This document shows, piece after piece, positions 46,413 through 57,780 of a stretch of DNA of 64,000 nt. The stretch comes from Torreya grandis (Eukaryota; Streptophyta; Pinopsida; Cupressales; Taxaceae). The stretch spans positions 2,284,001 to 2,348,000 of the forward strand of contig JARHVA010001472.1 in assembly GCA_037957365.1 (NCBI GenBank), in the 5' to 3' direction. The notes under the pieces were generated by a model. It searched no databases, had not been told where the DNA came from, and saw only the letters and a list, made by a program, of their open reading frames with translations. Made by a program: the position numbers and the translations under genes. Each line of letters opens with the position of its first letter. Position 1 is the first letter of the stretch.

Positions 46413-47212
46413 CAAGGACCTTATCAAAATAATAGGCTACCTTTTCAAGCCAACCCTCCAATATAAGGACATATCACTAATTATAGACCATATAATAGTA
46501 TTAATCCAAATGCTACCTCCACCTCTAGATCTCTAGTACCTATTCAAAATAACCTTATCCTAGAACATGATTTATCATCCCAATGGGGTCAGCCTGATGA
46601 TCAACCTACCAATCAGAATGAGGTGTTCAATCAAGAATTTATGGTACAAAATGGATCAACTCCCTTTATGAAATAGGCTAAGGTTTCTAATAAGTAAGAT
46701 CTAATGGAGATCAATTTTAATCAAATTCTACATTGGTAAACTAGAAAGAGGAAGATTGGTGTGTAGTCAATCAATTGGGAAGCATGAGTAAGGTTGATAC
46801 CTCCATAGTAGTTATCACTAAATCTAAGAGAAGAGAAGTTGAAGAGGATTAATAGGTATAAAATAATCCAAGCATGAATCATTTTATCTCTAAAATGGAA
46901 AAGGAACCTAATACAACTTCTAAATCCTAAGAGACTTAGAAGATTCAGAATGTAAGGAGTGCCTTCATACCTCAAACCATGCAAGCCCAAAATAATGTTG
47001 CAGCTCCTAAGGGACAACAAAATATTGGTCTATCTCCTATCAATATTATAGATCATATGAATAAGGCTCATGTGAGTATTCTAATGTGGGATACATTATC
47101 TATCCTTGGGCAAATGTCCATGCTTCAAGAAGAGTTATCTAAACTCAGCCTTTCAAAAAATTTAGTAAGGAAAAAAGTTGGTCTTCATAAATACAACCAA
47201 ACCTAATGAGAT
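46413..47212 (+). pseudogene. C-terminal gag and linker of element C
   Basis: Across the insertion the Tyr/Gln/Pro-rich gag tail resumes (YQGPYQNNRLPFQANPP-like), followed by polar linker. The frame at 46979-47206 contains INIIDHMNKAHVSILMWD and LGQMSMLQEELSKLSL, a conserved helical segment just before the protease. Confidence 0.65.
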
Positions 47213-47714
47213 AAAACCAACCAAAGAAAACAAGCCTCCTCCCTTCTATCTTTATTTGATTATTGGAGATTGTTTGGTACATAATTACATGAGAGATAGT
47301 GGAGCTAAAAACTCTATGATGCCAAAGTAGATAGATGATAAATTGGGCCTAAAATAGGAACCTAATACCAAGGGTATCTTGAAATTAGATGGCTTAATTA
47401 CCAATATTGTGGGTATGAGTAAAGGTTTGAGTCTTACTCTCCATGATTGTCCAAATTTTTCTATTACTCAAGATGTTTTTAAAGTAGATTTACCAACCTA
47501 CTTTGCTTTATGCTTATCAAGAGACTTCACTACAAAAATTAGAGGGTATTTGTCATCTAATTGGTCCTGTATGGTTTTTAGAACTAAATATGGTACTAAG
47601 GTTACAATCAGGTTTGAACCTCTTTCTAGGTTTCATATTGAACCCTACATGCCAAATATCTCAAATGTGAATTACATTATCATTGATAAAAAGGACCATC
47701 GTACTGATCAATAA
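47213..47714 (+). pseudogene. Protease domain of element C
   Basis: One frame reads PPPFYLYLIIGDCLVHNYMR followed by the active site DSG (47295-47303), then MPK-stop and GLITNIVGMSKGLSLTLHDC, and FALCLSRDFTTKIRGYLSSN. The second half (47379-47714) is open. The fold start and DSG are convincing. The C-terminal half is of the divergent retropepsin type seen in some plant Ty3/gypsy lineages. Confidence 0.7.
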
Positions 47715-48690
47715 CTGGTTATGCCTCTTGAAGTCATATCAGACCTCTTTCTTGATGACTGGGGGACTAAAAATTATTAGTTTGATCTATACAAACTCAT
47801 AGAGGAGATAGGCATATGTACATACATTCTTCATTAAGAATGTGGTTAATTTCCTGAAGTGGGATCCAACAATTCTTTTTAAGGGGTTGCCTTAGGCACT
47901 TATCTATTACATGAGGAAGATGATGATGTTCCAGACCTAATGAAGCATGGTAGACATAATGAGGATATGGTTATGGAATCCAAAGAGGAAAAAATTCATA
48001 AAAATAGGCCTCAAGGAGAGTTGGATGACATGTGGCAATAGTTATATGCCATAATTTAGAATTTTGAAGAGATTAGTGGGCTTGCACTTCCTCAAAAGAA
48101 ACATGGACATGTTACTGAAGTCACTAATAGTTCTAATAAGCATGGAGAAAGTCATGAAGCCCATATCAAGTAGGTGATAGTCCTAAGAAAGCATGATCAT
48201 GTCAAAGCATATGTTGGTGAATTAAATGATCAACATGAACACCAAATTACTCTTGACTAGTCTATAGTTTTATTTAGCGAACAATAGGTAGAGTTTGATG
48301 GCTCTAAAAAGTTGTTCCATCATAATTCAAAAGGATTTGAGGTTTTTAATAGCCTCATGACTCTTAAGAATTATATTAGAGAGTGTCAAGAAGACATAAT
48401 AGAAGTTGAGCAACATGTAACAATAGATGAGCTTCAAGAAAGGCTTAATGAATCACTTAAAAGAGACCTAGATGACCTACACTAGTCAGATAAGGGTAAG
48501 GATGTAGTGAGCATTTTCATTAAATAAGGAACTTATGATCATGTGAACACCCTAATTGATATATCCTTCAATATTGGTGAGTTAATTAATCAGCCTAATG
48601 AGCAAGGTTGCATTGAGAAATTATTTTCTTATGCACATTGGTTCTCATGGCGTAGCAAGGATTCCATAAGAACCTTTTTTAACCCTAGTT
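47715..48690 (+). pseudogene. Coding-like tail downstream of the element C protease, unidentified
   Basis: A decayed frame with about ten stops over 320 codons: LEVISDLFLDDWGTK, ALGTYLLHEEDDDVPDLMKH, SIVLFSEQ, KNYIRECQEDIIEVEQHVT and LFSYAHWFSWRSKDSIRTFF. It is acidic and has no RT, RNase H or integrase motif. Many stops sit at expected Gln codons, so it was once a real ORF. After 48690 no coding pattern remains. Confidence 0.4.
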
Positions 48691-48959
48691 GAAGCCCAAA
48701 GAGTTATCCTAACACTTTAAACATGTTTTGAGGTTATACACATAGTAGAATAGGTATTTTCTTTCTCTAAGTGATTTGGTACATGTTTGTTTTTTTATTT
48801 TTTTCCTCCTTCCTCCAAGTGTCTTTGGGCACATGTGTGTGTACGATGTGTGTTTTGGAGGTTTTTTCAGTTTTAGTTTGTTTCAAAGGTTTTTCCTTGA
48901 TCTTTTTTGGTTTGGGTCTTATTGAGAGGCTTTGTTCAGTTTAGTTTCCCAACATTTAG
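48691..48959. other. No feature recognised
   Basis: T-rich, low-complexity sequence after the element C tail. Confidence 0.4.
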
Positions 48960-50180
48960 GATGAGGAGAAGTTGCAAGGTTGTGTTTTCAGATGTGAAAA
49001 GGTTAGATACTTCTATGACTCCAAGTAAGGTATAAGATGAGGCATTATGAATGAAGGATTCTTTTTATTGCAATAAATATTATAAGGAAGAATGTGGTCA
49101 TGGAGTTAATCATATAAATCATGGTACTAAGGTGAGCTAGGACCAACAATATCACATACCCTATTGAATGTTGAATGATCATGTGTTGGTCTCAAAAGAT
49201 GTCAATAAGGAATTTATAGTCTTGGACATGATATGTGATCCTTGTCAATGATCCAATTTTTTCTATTATGTTTGTTATCTTATTACCAGTCCTTGGGATA
49301 TTCTCAAATTAGATATGTTTGAATTTCTACTTAAGGTTGTCTACCATGCTTATGTAAGGTATAAGTTTCTCATCCTTTGTTAGGTATTGATTTATCAATT
49401 GATTAATAATTAACTAGGAATTCCCATGAACATACAATTACTTAATATTCCATTGTACCACTAGGTGAAGCCCTACAATGAGTGTTTTTTATTCCACCAT
49501 ATTATTGGTATAAGTGAAATTGATATAGAAAGCCTTGGGAATATGGTATCCTTGTGATGTTATGAATATAATTCTAGATCCAGATCCATGAGATTTGTAG
49601 GAACTATCAAAGTATAGTATCCACCATTGAGATTCAAAAGGTGTTTTGTCTAGAGTCAAGATTGACTCATCAAAAAAATGGAAAGTGAGTGGTTTGGTAT
49701 CTGATAAGGGTGCTTTGACAAGTTGATCTACAAGTACTTCCCCTTATTTTATTTCTAATATACATTTACAATATCAAACTAACTCAATATCATGAGCCAT
49801 TTAGTCATGCAGTCAATCAAAGTTGCCTTGGAAAGTAGATACCTAAGAGATTCCACTTTGTCAATAACAATTATTTTGATGTTGTTCATTTAATGTCATA
49901 ACTTATAGGATGTGAATACCATTTCTAAGCAGAATTTTTCAATTGGTGTATCATTGTGTTCATAGGCAACCAATGTTATGCTTAAATAATATATTACTAT
50001 TTATTTCATTTGATCATCATGTTGGGAAAGAAGTGCCCCTTAGGCATGTTATATTTTTTAAATGTAGAAAAATAATGTATTCTTAGGTATTGATGGTCTA
50101 ACATAGGTGGATTTTCTAAATAATCCATCAAATGCTCAAATGTTTATTAATAGTCAAATATTTTTAAAAAGGTGGTGTCC
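48960..50180 (-). pseudogene. Minus-strand Tat-type pol fragment: gRNH followed by aRNH
   Basis: On the reverse strand, a gRNH remnant (around 49800-50180, including TFEHLMDYLENPPMLD and a LAKW-like block) is followed at about 49330-49650 by an aRNH: WILYFDSSYKSHGSGSRIIF, then NFTYTNNMVE-stop-KTLIVGL. The domain order is gRNH then aRNH, as in element G. No LTR, gag or integrase adjoins it. It abuts the LTR-like repeat at 50185. Confidence 0.6.
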
Positions 50181-50184
50181 TGCA

Positions 50185-50560
50185 AAATGTGAGTGAAAGG
50201 ATTACATATGTATTATCACATTGACTTCCACCCTTTGAAGAGGTGTTTCATGTCTTCTCACCCAATTGACACAATGAGAACACCCCAAGATTGTGGGTCA
50301 CCTATGGTTAGAGTGAACCTCTGAATAAGGTCAGTTTCCCCTGATGGATCACCTAAGACTAACCCTAATGCTACTGCACTTACAAGGAAAAAGGATAAGG
50401 AGTGCATAAAAGCAAATAAACTTCAATAAAAAATGGTGATATACCATAATATTATGAAACCCTTTACTCATCTAAGCATACATAATGAATGTGAAATAAT
50501 TAACAGCATGCAAAAATCATAATTGAAAAAACTTTTTATGTAAGTGTTTTATAGGGAGAT
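50185..50560 (-). repeat. Reverse-orientation copy of the foldback/element C LTR repeat
   Basis: It shares GACACAATGAGAACACC, GTTAGAGTGAACCTCT and CCCCTGATGGATCACCTA with the left arm of the foldback (30240-30345), in the same orientation as that arm. It is truncated on the left at the pol fragment. Confidence 0.65.
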
Positions 50561-53389
50561 ATGGAACTTAGGAAAACACTTAGAATGGAGACACTCCATA
50601 GCCAAACACTACTTGAACTCAATATCACACAACCCAAAACCTATAGATGAGCATCTTCCTGCAGAAAGGTGAGGGAACTGGATAGAAAATCAAGGAGAAA
50701 TAAACTTCTTCACAAGATAAGGTTGACAAACCATAAATTCACACAAGATATAGGGATATGAGAAGGTAAAGTCAACTCTATTATTTATTAAAATGTATAA
50801 AATAAATGTAGAGGGATCAAGGATAGGACAATTTATAAAACAATTATGTGCTAAAAAGGGCCCCCTTAAGCCTAATAATTTTGCTTGTTTTTATAGGTAA
50901 AATATTCAAAGCTCAGGGCTTTACTTCAGTCTTACCTATTATCAAGGTGGTTACAAACTTGATGATGATTGATTAAGAGGGTTGATGTAGTGGGGATCTC
51001 CTTAGGCTTGCTAGAGCCATGCCTGCATAATTACCTGTCACATCCTCCTAAGCCTATAAATTATTTTTTATGTGTTATCCATTTCCACTCACTTCCATGA
51101 TGAATGGAGACATATTCCATCATGTTCTCAATATTTTTTTAGTTAGAGTTGAGTTATACCATGATTTTCATGTCGGGCCACTCCATTTCTCATTAATAAT
51201 AAGAGTCAATGCAGTTACACAGTCTACTCATGAATTTGATATCTAAACAAGTAAGATAGGCCATCAAATTTGCCTTAGTCAGTACCAATGTAGATGCTAA
51301 CAAACTCTTTAGTGGCAGGGTCCTGCCATATGTCAACATCGGGCTCATTATGGACTTTTCTAATTCTATGAGTATATTCTTCTTTGGGCCCTCTTTCAAC
51401 ACTTAGTCAATTATTCTAACTCATAGACTTGACTTGGGTCCATCTCTGGATGCCACATGACATTATCTCATTTATTACGAGTTCCACATCACTACATATG
51501 TCATCCCCCTCAGCCCTCCTTTCCTTGCCTTCACTTCACAATTAGCTTTGCCTCTATGGGGTCCCTACCACATGGCTTTTCTCTTGGTGCCTATAGGTTT
51601 TAACTTTATCATTTTCTTTTGTCATTTTCCTGGTTATGTGGCCTTTTCTCACTCTCTCAAGCCTTTTATGTCTTTGGCTTCAATTATTGCCATGTGTCAT
51701 GGTTTGCTAGGGTGGGCTCTCTTATCCTCTGGCATCTCTATTCATAGGTTGTGTGGCATTTTCTAATTAGTTCTTAGGTCTAATACTTCTAATACTATGT
51801 CAGTGTTGATTGGTTTTTAGTCTCTACCAAATTTTAAAGATTCTACCATGTGGATCTTTCTCACTCTTTCGTTACTTAGCTTGGGGATTTGAGTGTAAAG
51901 TTGATTATTCTCTCTATGGTAAAGTGATATTTCACCATGCAATAACATCTCACTCACCCACTACCCTAACATACTTATGTTTTCACAAACTACCCTAGGG
52001 TTATGGAGTAATGAGATTACATCATATGGTGCCATCCCACTCACCTACTTTCTTGAGGCTCTGACATCATGTCTAGGCTGCACAAAAATCCCTAGGAGAG
52101 TACAGTAATGAGATTATGCCACATGGCATCATCCCACTAACCTCATAGCTTGGAGGGTCTTAAACTTATAGGGATGCTTCCAAGACTCTAGGTTGTTAGG
52201 ATTATGACACATGGAAGCATCATGCTAACCCACTTGCTTGGTAACTTGCTGACATGGAGATTTCTAATAAACTTCATGAAAATTGACCAAGTGTTAAAAG
52301 TAATTTTAAAATGTCTTAGGTTCATTAGGAGATCAACACATGGTATGAGGCAAATTTTACAAAATTGGCTAAGCGTTGAAAGTATTTTAAAAGAGGCACA
52401 GGCTGTTAAGAGATGTTAATGATTATCATGTGGCATTGTTTAATTAGAACAGAGTCCTGTTGTGACTGACAAAATGGGAATCCATCAAGACATAATTAAG
52501 GTTCCATTAAATTTGATCTCATAACTTCTTAAAGCCATCACTAGGAGATAAAATAACCCTAAAATGGATAAGTGTTGAAGTGCTTTCTTAACCAACCTAG
52601 AAACTTTTGAATAAAAATGGCTAAGTCCTGTTGAGTGGAAACATGAAACGTGGCTCTAGGAAAAGTTCAAAGAATTAACTAAGTGTATAAATGTTTCATT
52701 TTTGCATAGAAAGTGTGACATAACACAATGTTTAGAACATTTATCTAAAATAAAAGTTCTAACTAGTTTTTTTCCACAACATTTTTCTGAAATAAAAATA
52801 CTTGATCGTTTCTCTTAAATTCATCAAAAACTTTATTCATGATAATTTTTATAACCACTTTACAAAATATGTGAAGACCATTTCCCTTAAACAAAATATG
52901 AATACCATGCTTTACAAAACTTGTGAATTATTGATTTTTCCTTTAAGACTTAGCCATTTTATTGAACTTAGATCAAACCTTGAAACCTTTGCATGACTAC
53001 TGAAATATTAAAGTCTTGAACTAAAAAATGGATGCTACTCCTTCATGGTGACTAAAAATAGTCAACATTCTGGTGACCTCTATGGGATGCTTGTCTACTA
53101 AGCATGAATCTAGTAGCCTTTATACAATCTATTAGGCATGAAGTCATAGAAGTATCTAAAATTATTGATTCTAAAAACACAATCCTACTATAACCTACTC
53201 AACCTAATACTGAATAATAGAACCAAGATTCACCTCTGAATAGAAAATAAAAGAAAGAATAAAAACAAATAAAAGTGCCAAAGCACTTAAAGGAAAGAAC
53301 AACTAAAATAAAGTGTAGGAGCACTTAGAGGGAAGAAAAGTTGATAAACTAATATGCACAAAGTTCAAATCACTTAAAGAATAGTGCTT
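50561..53389 (-). other. 3' region of element F, non-coding
   Basis: No domain is recognised. It holds the degenerate tandem array at 51560-52450. The 3' LTR of F should be here but no partner LTR is in the window to define it. Confidence 0.45.
51560..52450. repeat. Degenerate tandem array, period about 95 bases
   Basis: A CACATGGCAT-like core recurs near 51570, 51750, 51850, 52020, 52116, 52209, 52335 and 52428. The best-preserved units (51995-52250) share CTAGG...GAGATTA...CATGG...CATCCCACTAACC at a spacing of 93-96 bases. A second motif (AATTGGCTAAGTGTTGAAAG) recurs at about 52285, 52365, 52565 and 52615. Confidence 0.6.
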
Positions 53390-54309
53390 TAGATGGATCC
53401 CATTACCTAGGATCTATAGTTACTCCTCATATAACTTTGAGAGTTGAAAGGTATTGGATGATTTGTAGTTTGTTATGATCTAAGGGTCACTCCATAAGAA
53501 ATCAAACTTGGTGTTCCTCTCAAGTTTGGCTCTATATTCATCCCACTTTAACACCAATTCTCCCTCAAGGAATAATCTGTGGGCTTCTCTTTTATCAAAA
53601 TACCTCTTCACTTGAGCTTGATGAAGCTCTATTGTCTACATAGCTTGGTCTCTTGTTTATTACAATTCTATCAGTTTCACAAATTTAATCTCCATGGCAT
53701 TCTCCTCCAACATTTTTAGCTATTGTGTAAGTTTTATAGCTAGTGTTTCAAGAGATATAGGCAACTTTGAGCATGTAAGGAGAAATTCCAATAGCCTTCT
53801 TAGGGGTGATTCTATCAACTCATAAGGTTATCCTCAACTTGGTATGCCAAGTCCTTTGATTTCCCTTCATAGTCATCTTAATGATTATGATAAAATTCTT
53901 ATTAGTGGGCTCTGTAAATCCATTGCCTTGGGTATATTAGTTAGATGAGGTGCTTAAGTAAATACCATGTCTAACTACCCAGTCAATTATCTTGGTGCCA
54001 ACAAAGGCCATTGCATTGTCAAACATGATTTTAGAAGGCACCCCAAACCTAGTGACTATACTTTCAAAAAATTAACATACATTGGCTTCATTTTATTCTT
54101 ATAAAACCACTAATTTTATCCACCTTATAAAATAATCAATGGCTATCAAGACCCATTTATGACCTACACTAGAAGGTGGGCTAATCATCCCTACAAAATC
54201 TAAACCCTATTGCATGAAGGGTTTCTCTACCTAGATGGTATGGAGAGGGAGGAATTCTAACTTCTATTTATCATTGAATAATGTACCTTTTTTTCAATTC
54301 TTAACCCAT
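53390..54309 (-). pseudogene. Integrase catalytic core and C-terminus of element F
   Basis: The reverse strand reads GLDFVGMISPPSSVGHKW (first Asp), TRFGVPSKIMFDNAMAFVG (second Asp), GNGFTEPTNKN (Glu), QRTWHTKL, VDRITPKKAIGISPYML, and a C-terminal GELVLKWDEYRAKLER. All three catalytic residues (D, D, E) are kept, but stops and frameshifts interrupt the frame. Confidence 0.85.
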
Positions 54310-54314
54310 GCATA
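54310..54314. repeat. Left target-site duplication of the solo LTR (GCATA)
   Basis: GCATA, compared with TCATA at 55515-55519. One mismatch in five. Confidence 0.5.
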
Positions 54315-55514
54315 TGGAGACACCTAAATCTTGCCACTGATAACCTCCAACAAGGATTTTGACCAATTCTTACCAAAATGCATAATTTGGCCTAAAAACA
54401 CTAAAATTCATTAAATGAGTTGAAATTATTATATTAAAGTGCCAATTTTGGTCAGAGTATCATTCAATGGGATAATACAATTTATGGGCCAGCTAACTTT
54501 GATCATATCATTTTGAGTCAAAATGCCAATTTTGCACCTAGGTGTTCTAGATTGCTCTTTTCTATCAAATATCTTGAATGAGACACATGCATTTATTATT
54601 TTACGTTGACAACATCCTAAATGGGATAATGGTTCCAATTCATCTGACATTTCATTCTAATTCCAATCCAATCAAATTTTAGACCAATAACAAGGCATTA
54701 TGAGCAATTTGAGTAATTTGTGCACAAAGTGCTTAATCATGCTTAAGAGCTAATTAAACCAAATTAGGGCCTTAAGTTAATTTTCCATGGAACTTTTTGA
54801 ATAAATCTTTATTGGAAATTGATTTCTATTAACTATATCATCAAGTGACATCATCATATGGGGTGGCATCCATAAGCCATAAATACATAAAATATCAGGA
54901 TTATGGGTCCCCCATGCCTCATTAAGACCTTTCATGCCTCATCAAAGCCCTTCCATGCCTATTCAATACCCCTCTATCCCAAATATTAATGGGGACATTT
55001 TTAGAATGAATATGATATTTAGATTTATCTTTAGCCACACATCTCAATCTTGAGATGGATGATTTAGGTTGATTTTATCCATTTTCTAAAATCTATAAAT
55101 AGGAGGCCTTGCCTATTGAATTTTAAGCTCTCACATGCCAAAGTTATAATTCTAAATTAATTCCAAATATTCATGCAAATTAGTGTTATAATTTACAAAT
55201 ATTGATTTAATCCAAGCCAAAGCCACAAGGTGCCAAAGAGAAGAGGAGATAGCCAAGCCTCCTTTGATGAAGACTTCATAAGCACAAGCCGAGCAAGCCA
55301 CTGCTACAAGCTAATTTGGAGCATTCAAGGGAGGTGAAAGATTTTTTATCTTTCATGTTTTAGTTGTGTTTCCATTCTATTATTGTTAACTAAGCTCAAC
55401 CAAGTAACTAGGCCTAGAGATGTATGTTAGCTAGTGTGTTGGTTTTTCAATTTGATTTTATTTTGTCACTAACAAGATACTAACACCTCTCTTGAATCAA
55501 ATTCCTACTTCACA
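54315..55514 (+). mobile_element. Solo LTR inserted in the integrase of element F
   Basis: The 1200-base block starts TGGAGACACC and ends TTCACA. It interrupts the integrase reading between its zinc finger and core, in the middle of the VYxWVKN motif. It has a TATA box (CTATAAATAGGAGG) at 55094. It shares blocks with the LTR of element G in the opposite orientation, e.g. GCCAAAGCCA, GGTGCCAA and GATGAAGACTT. A 22-base repeat with CATGCCTCAT occurs three times at 54911-54975. Confidence 0.7.
55094..55100 (+). promoter_or_regulatory. TATA box of the solo LTR
   Basis: ATCTATAAATAGGAGG is an excellent plant TATA-box context and sets the plus orientation of the solo LTR. Confidence 0.65.
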
Positions 55515-55519
55515 TCATA
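55515..55519. repeat. Right target-site duplication of the solo LTR (TCATA)
   Basis: Matches GCATA at 54310-54314 with one difference. Confidence 0.5.
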
Positions 55520-55770
55520 CACATCTATAAAAATATTGGGCCAATAATAGTTTAGCCTCATTATCTTTATAGTTTTAGTCCTTGTAACAAAGTGTGCACC
55601 AAATGATCCATCATGAAATTCCTTTGAAATCTTATCAATTTGGTTTGTTTCAACACATCTCAACAGAATACCATTAACATATTTCCTAAATGGGGCACCA
55701 TTTATAAGAACATAAGGAATTGACTATAATCCAAAACACCTTTTTTTATCCTTGTTCAATCCTTAAGGGC
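55520..55770 (-). pseudogene. Integrase zinc-finger region of element F
   Basis: The reverse strand reads a GAPFRKYVNGILLRCVE-like block, ISKEFHDGSFGAHF (one His of the HHCC finger) and IMRLNYYWPNIFIDVY. The reading then breaks exactly at the solo LTR; the CxxC half would have lain beyond it. Confidence 0.75.
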
Positions 55771-56440
55771 ATTCACCAGTTTGGAGGAAGTTAGCCATAT
55801 CTTACGTCCAACTAGTAGGTAATGAAGGTATAGTTGAGTGTTGGCCATCTTGGATTATTAAGAAAACATTATTTTCATTTTATAATTTTGAAGTTAGTTG
55901 TTCACATGAACCTATGCCTCTTACCAACTTTGTGACCTTGATGTCCATATCATACTCCATCACCTTTTCATTCCACTCTACCCTTTTCACATCCAAAACT
56001 TTGTTTAAGAGGAACTCTTTAACACTTTGTTGGGAGACAAGTAAATGCAGCTTATTGTTAGACAAAAAATGTCTAAACTTATTCAAACTTATTATAATAG
56101 TTGGCACTTGCTTTTATATAAAGGAATACCTTACCTCATAACCTTCGAAGCCCTGGTTAAAGAAAGTTATCAATTGATCCATGTCCTCCTCATTCTTTTG
56201 TACTAGCATAGATGAGATAGTGTCCATACCCTCAAATTCATAGAGAGTAAAGTCTTTGGTGAAATCTAGATTTATAAGGGTGGGAGCTTGTATTATGGCT
56301 TGTTTAATTATTTTAAATCTATTTTTTCTTCCTCAGACTAGTGGAAGATCTAATTCTTCTTTAACATTATAGTTAGTGGCTTTGCAAGATTGGCAAAATC
56401 AAGAACAAACCTCCTAATGAAATTGATCCTTCATAAGAAG
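55771..56440 (-). pseudogene. gRNH of element F
   Basis: The reverse strand reads IKQAIIQAPTLINLDFTKDF, TLYEFEGMDTISSMLVQK, then HLLVSQQSVKEFLLNK and YDMDIKVTKLVRGIGSCEQL (55880-56107). The first catalytic Asp position is Phe (LYEFEG). The end of the domain, LVRGxGxCEQL, matches element A's LVRGKGLCQL. Confidence 0.75.
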
Positions 56441-57130
56441 CTTTTCATCCCCCTATTGTGATTAGGAAAGGAAAAAACTATAATGGCACCTACCCTTTTA
56501 GGATCAATCATAAGCCCTCTCTTAGAGACAACATGGCCCAGAAGCTTGCCTTTATGGATTGAAAAATTACACTTCTTGGGGTTAAGTGAGACCCCAAACT
56601 ACCTACACCTTTCAAAAACCTATCTGAGATGAGATAGATTATCATCAACATGCTTAGTAAATATTGTAATATGATTAATATATACAAGTACAATATTATT
56701 TATTAGTCCCTAAAATTCCATATCCAAGGCTCTTTGAAAATTTACCCCTGTATTGGATAAACCAAAGGGTGTTTTTTCATAGGCATAAGTTACTCATTTG
56801 GTGGTGAAGGCTATCTTGAATTGATCCTCCTCCTTCATCAAAATCTGATTGTATCCAGAATAACTATTTAAGAGAGAAAAGCATTCTTCACCTACCACCA
56901 TTTACAATATATGTTCCATGGAATACAATCGATAGTGATCCTTCAACAAGGCTCAAGTTAAGTCCCTTAAGTCAACACACAACCTTATCTCTCCATTCTT
57001 ATTTCTAATAGGGACCAAGTTTTCAACCCAAGATGGATGCTTAATTTAAAATATGATCCTATCCTTTATCAACTTGGTCAATTCTTATCTCATGAGGGGA
57101 TTTATCTTGGGGTTTATAGGCCTCTATTTT
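56441..57130 (-). pseudogene. Reverse transcriptase of element F
   Basis: The reverse strand reads NLVPIRNKNGEIRLCVDLRD, SMEHIL, FSLLNSYSGYNQILMKEEDQ, KTPFGLSNTGVNFQRALDME, VLVYINHITIF and GVSLNPKKCNFSIHKGKLLG. The active site YLDD has become YINH. Several stops are present. Confidence 0.85.
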
Positions 57131-57480
57131 TGCCTAACCATCTTGGCATGAGAATCCAACTCTACAATGTGTTGTGCCAAACTAAGGCCAAACCCTTTGA
57201 GATCATTGTATTACCATGCAAATATGTCCTTAAACCCTAGGTATAGTTTTAACAAATGCATGTTTTTCCTCTTCATTGCATACCTTATTGAAGTAGAGAA
57301 GCTTATCCTTGAAGATGTCAACTCTTTCATAGTGATCTTGCTCAATCTTGATTTTCATGTTCACTTTCTCTCCCCAACCTAATCATCAGCACTAAAAAAT
57401 ATTTCAAGTGTGACCATCCCCTTTAGAATTTTGTTTGATTTTAGCATAATGACTTGGTCATTATATTATTGTTGTAATTT

Positions 57481-57720
57481 ATTATGATTTTTTATATAAA
57501 ACTTAGCTTTATATTACAAGAAAATAACAATTTACTAATCATTATAAAACACCTACCAATTGATGGTGTTATCAAGCATAGAAGGCCTTATAACCATCTT
57601 GATATGTTGTTTTGCTTTGTCCCTTTTGATATCATCCATAATATCAAATTGAGCACTAATAACAACTAGTCTATCAGCTTATTTATTTATTTCTCTTAGG
57701 ATGGACTGGATCTTGAATGC
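57481..57720 (-). pseudogene. C-terminal end of aRNH of element F, upstream of RT
   Basis: The reverse strand reads a DRLVVISAQFDI-like stretch and VIRPSMLDNTINW-stop-VF. It matches the aRNH tail of element A (ADALIVSGTLF, then VYRPSVPDNADHWQIF). The catalytic part is lost where element G was inserted. Its position between the RT and the (missing) protease shows the same order as elements A and B. Confidence 0.55.
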
Positions 57721-57780
57721 TTCAAGGTCTTATATAAGGTCCCAAACTCTATGTTTATAGGAATTTAATAACTAATTTTT

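Larger units (their letters stand above)
53390..57780 (-). mobile_element. Element F: minus-strand Tat-type Ty3/gypsy element, pol region
   Basis: Right to left: aRNH C-terminal end (57481-57720), RT (56440-57130), gRNH (55860-56440), integrase zinc finger (55520-55760), a solo LTR insertion (54315-55514), integrase core and C-terminus (53390-54309). Its 5' part is removed or displaced by element G, whose LTR begins at 57781. The domain order with aRNH before RT matches element A, with which it shares several short motifs. Confidence 0.75.

Noticed and set aside
51548..51998. Membrane-protein-like plus-strand ORFs
   Set aside because: They fall in the degenerate tandem array. Their hydrophobicity comes from T-rich codons, and the reading frames do not repeat consistently between units.
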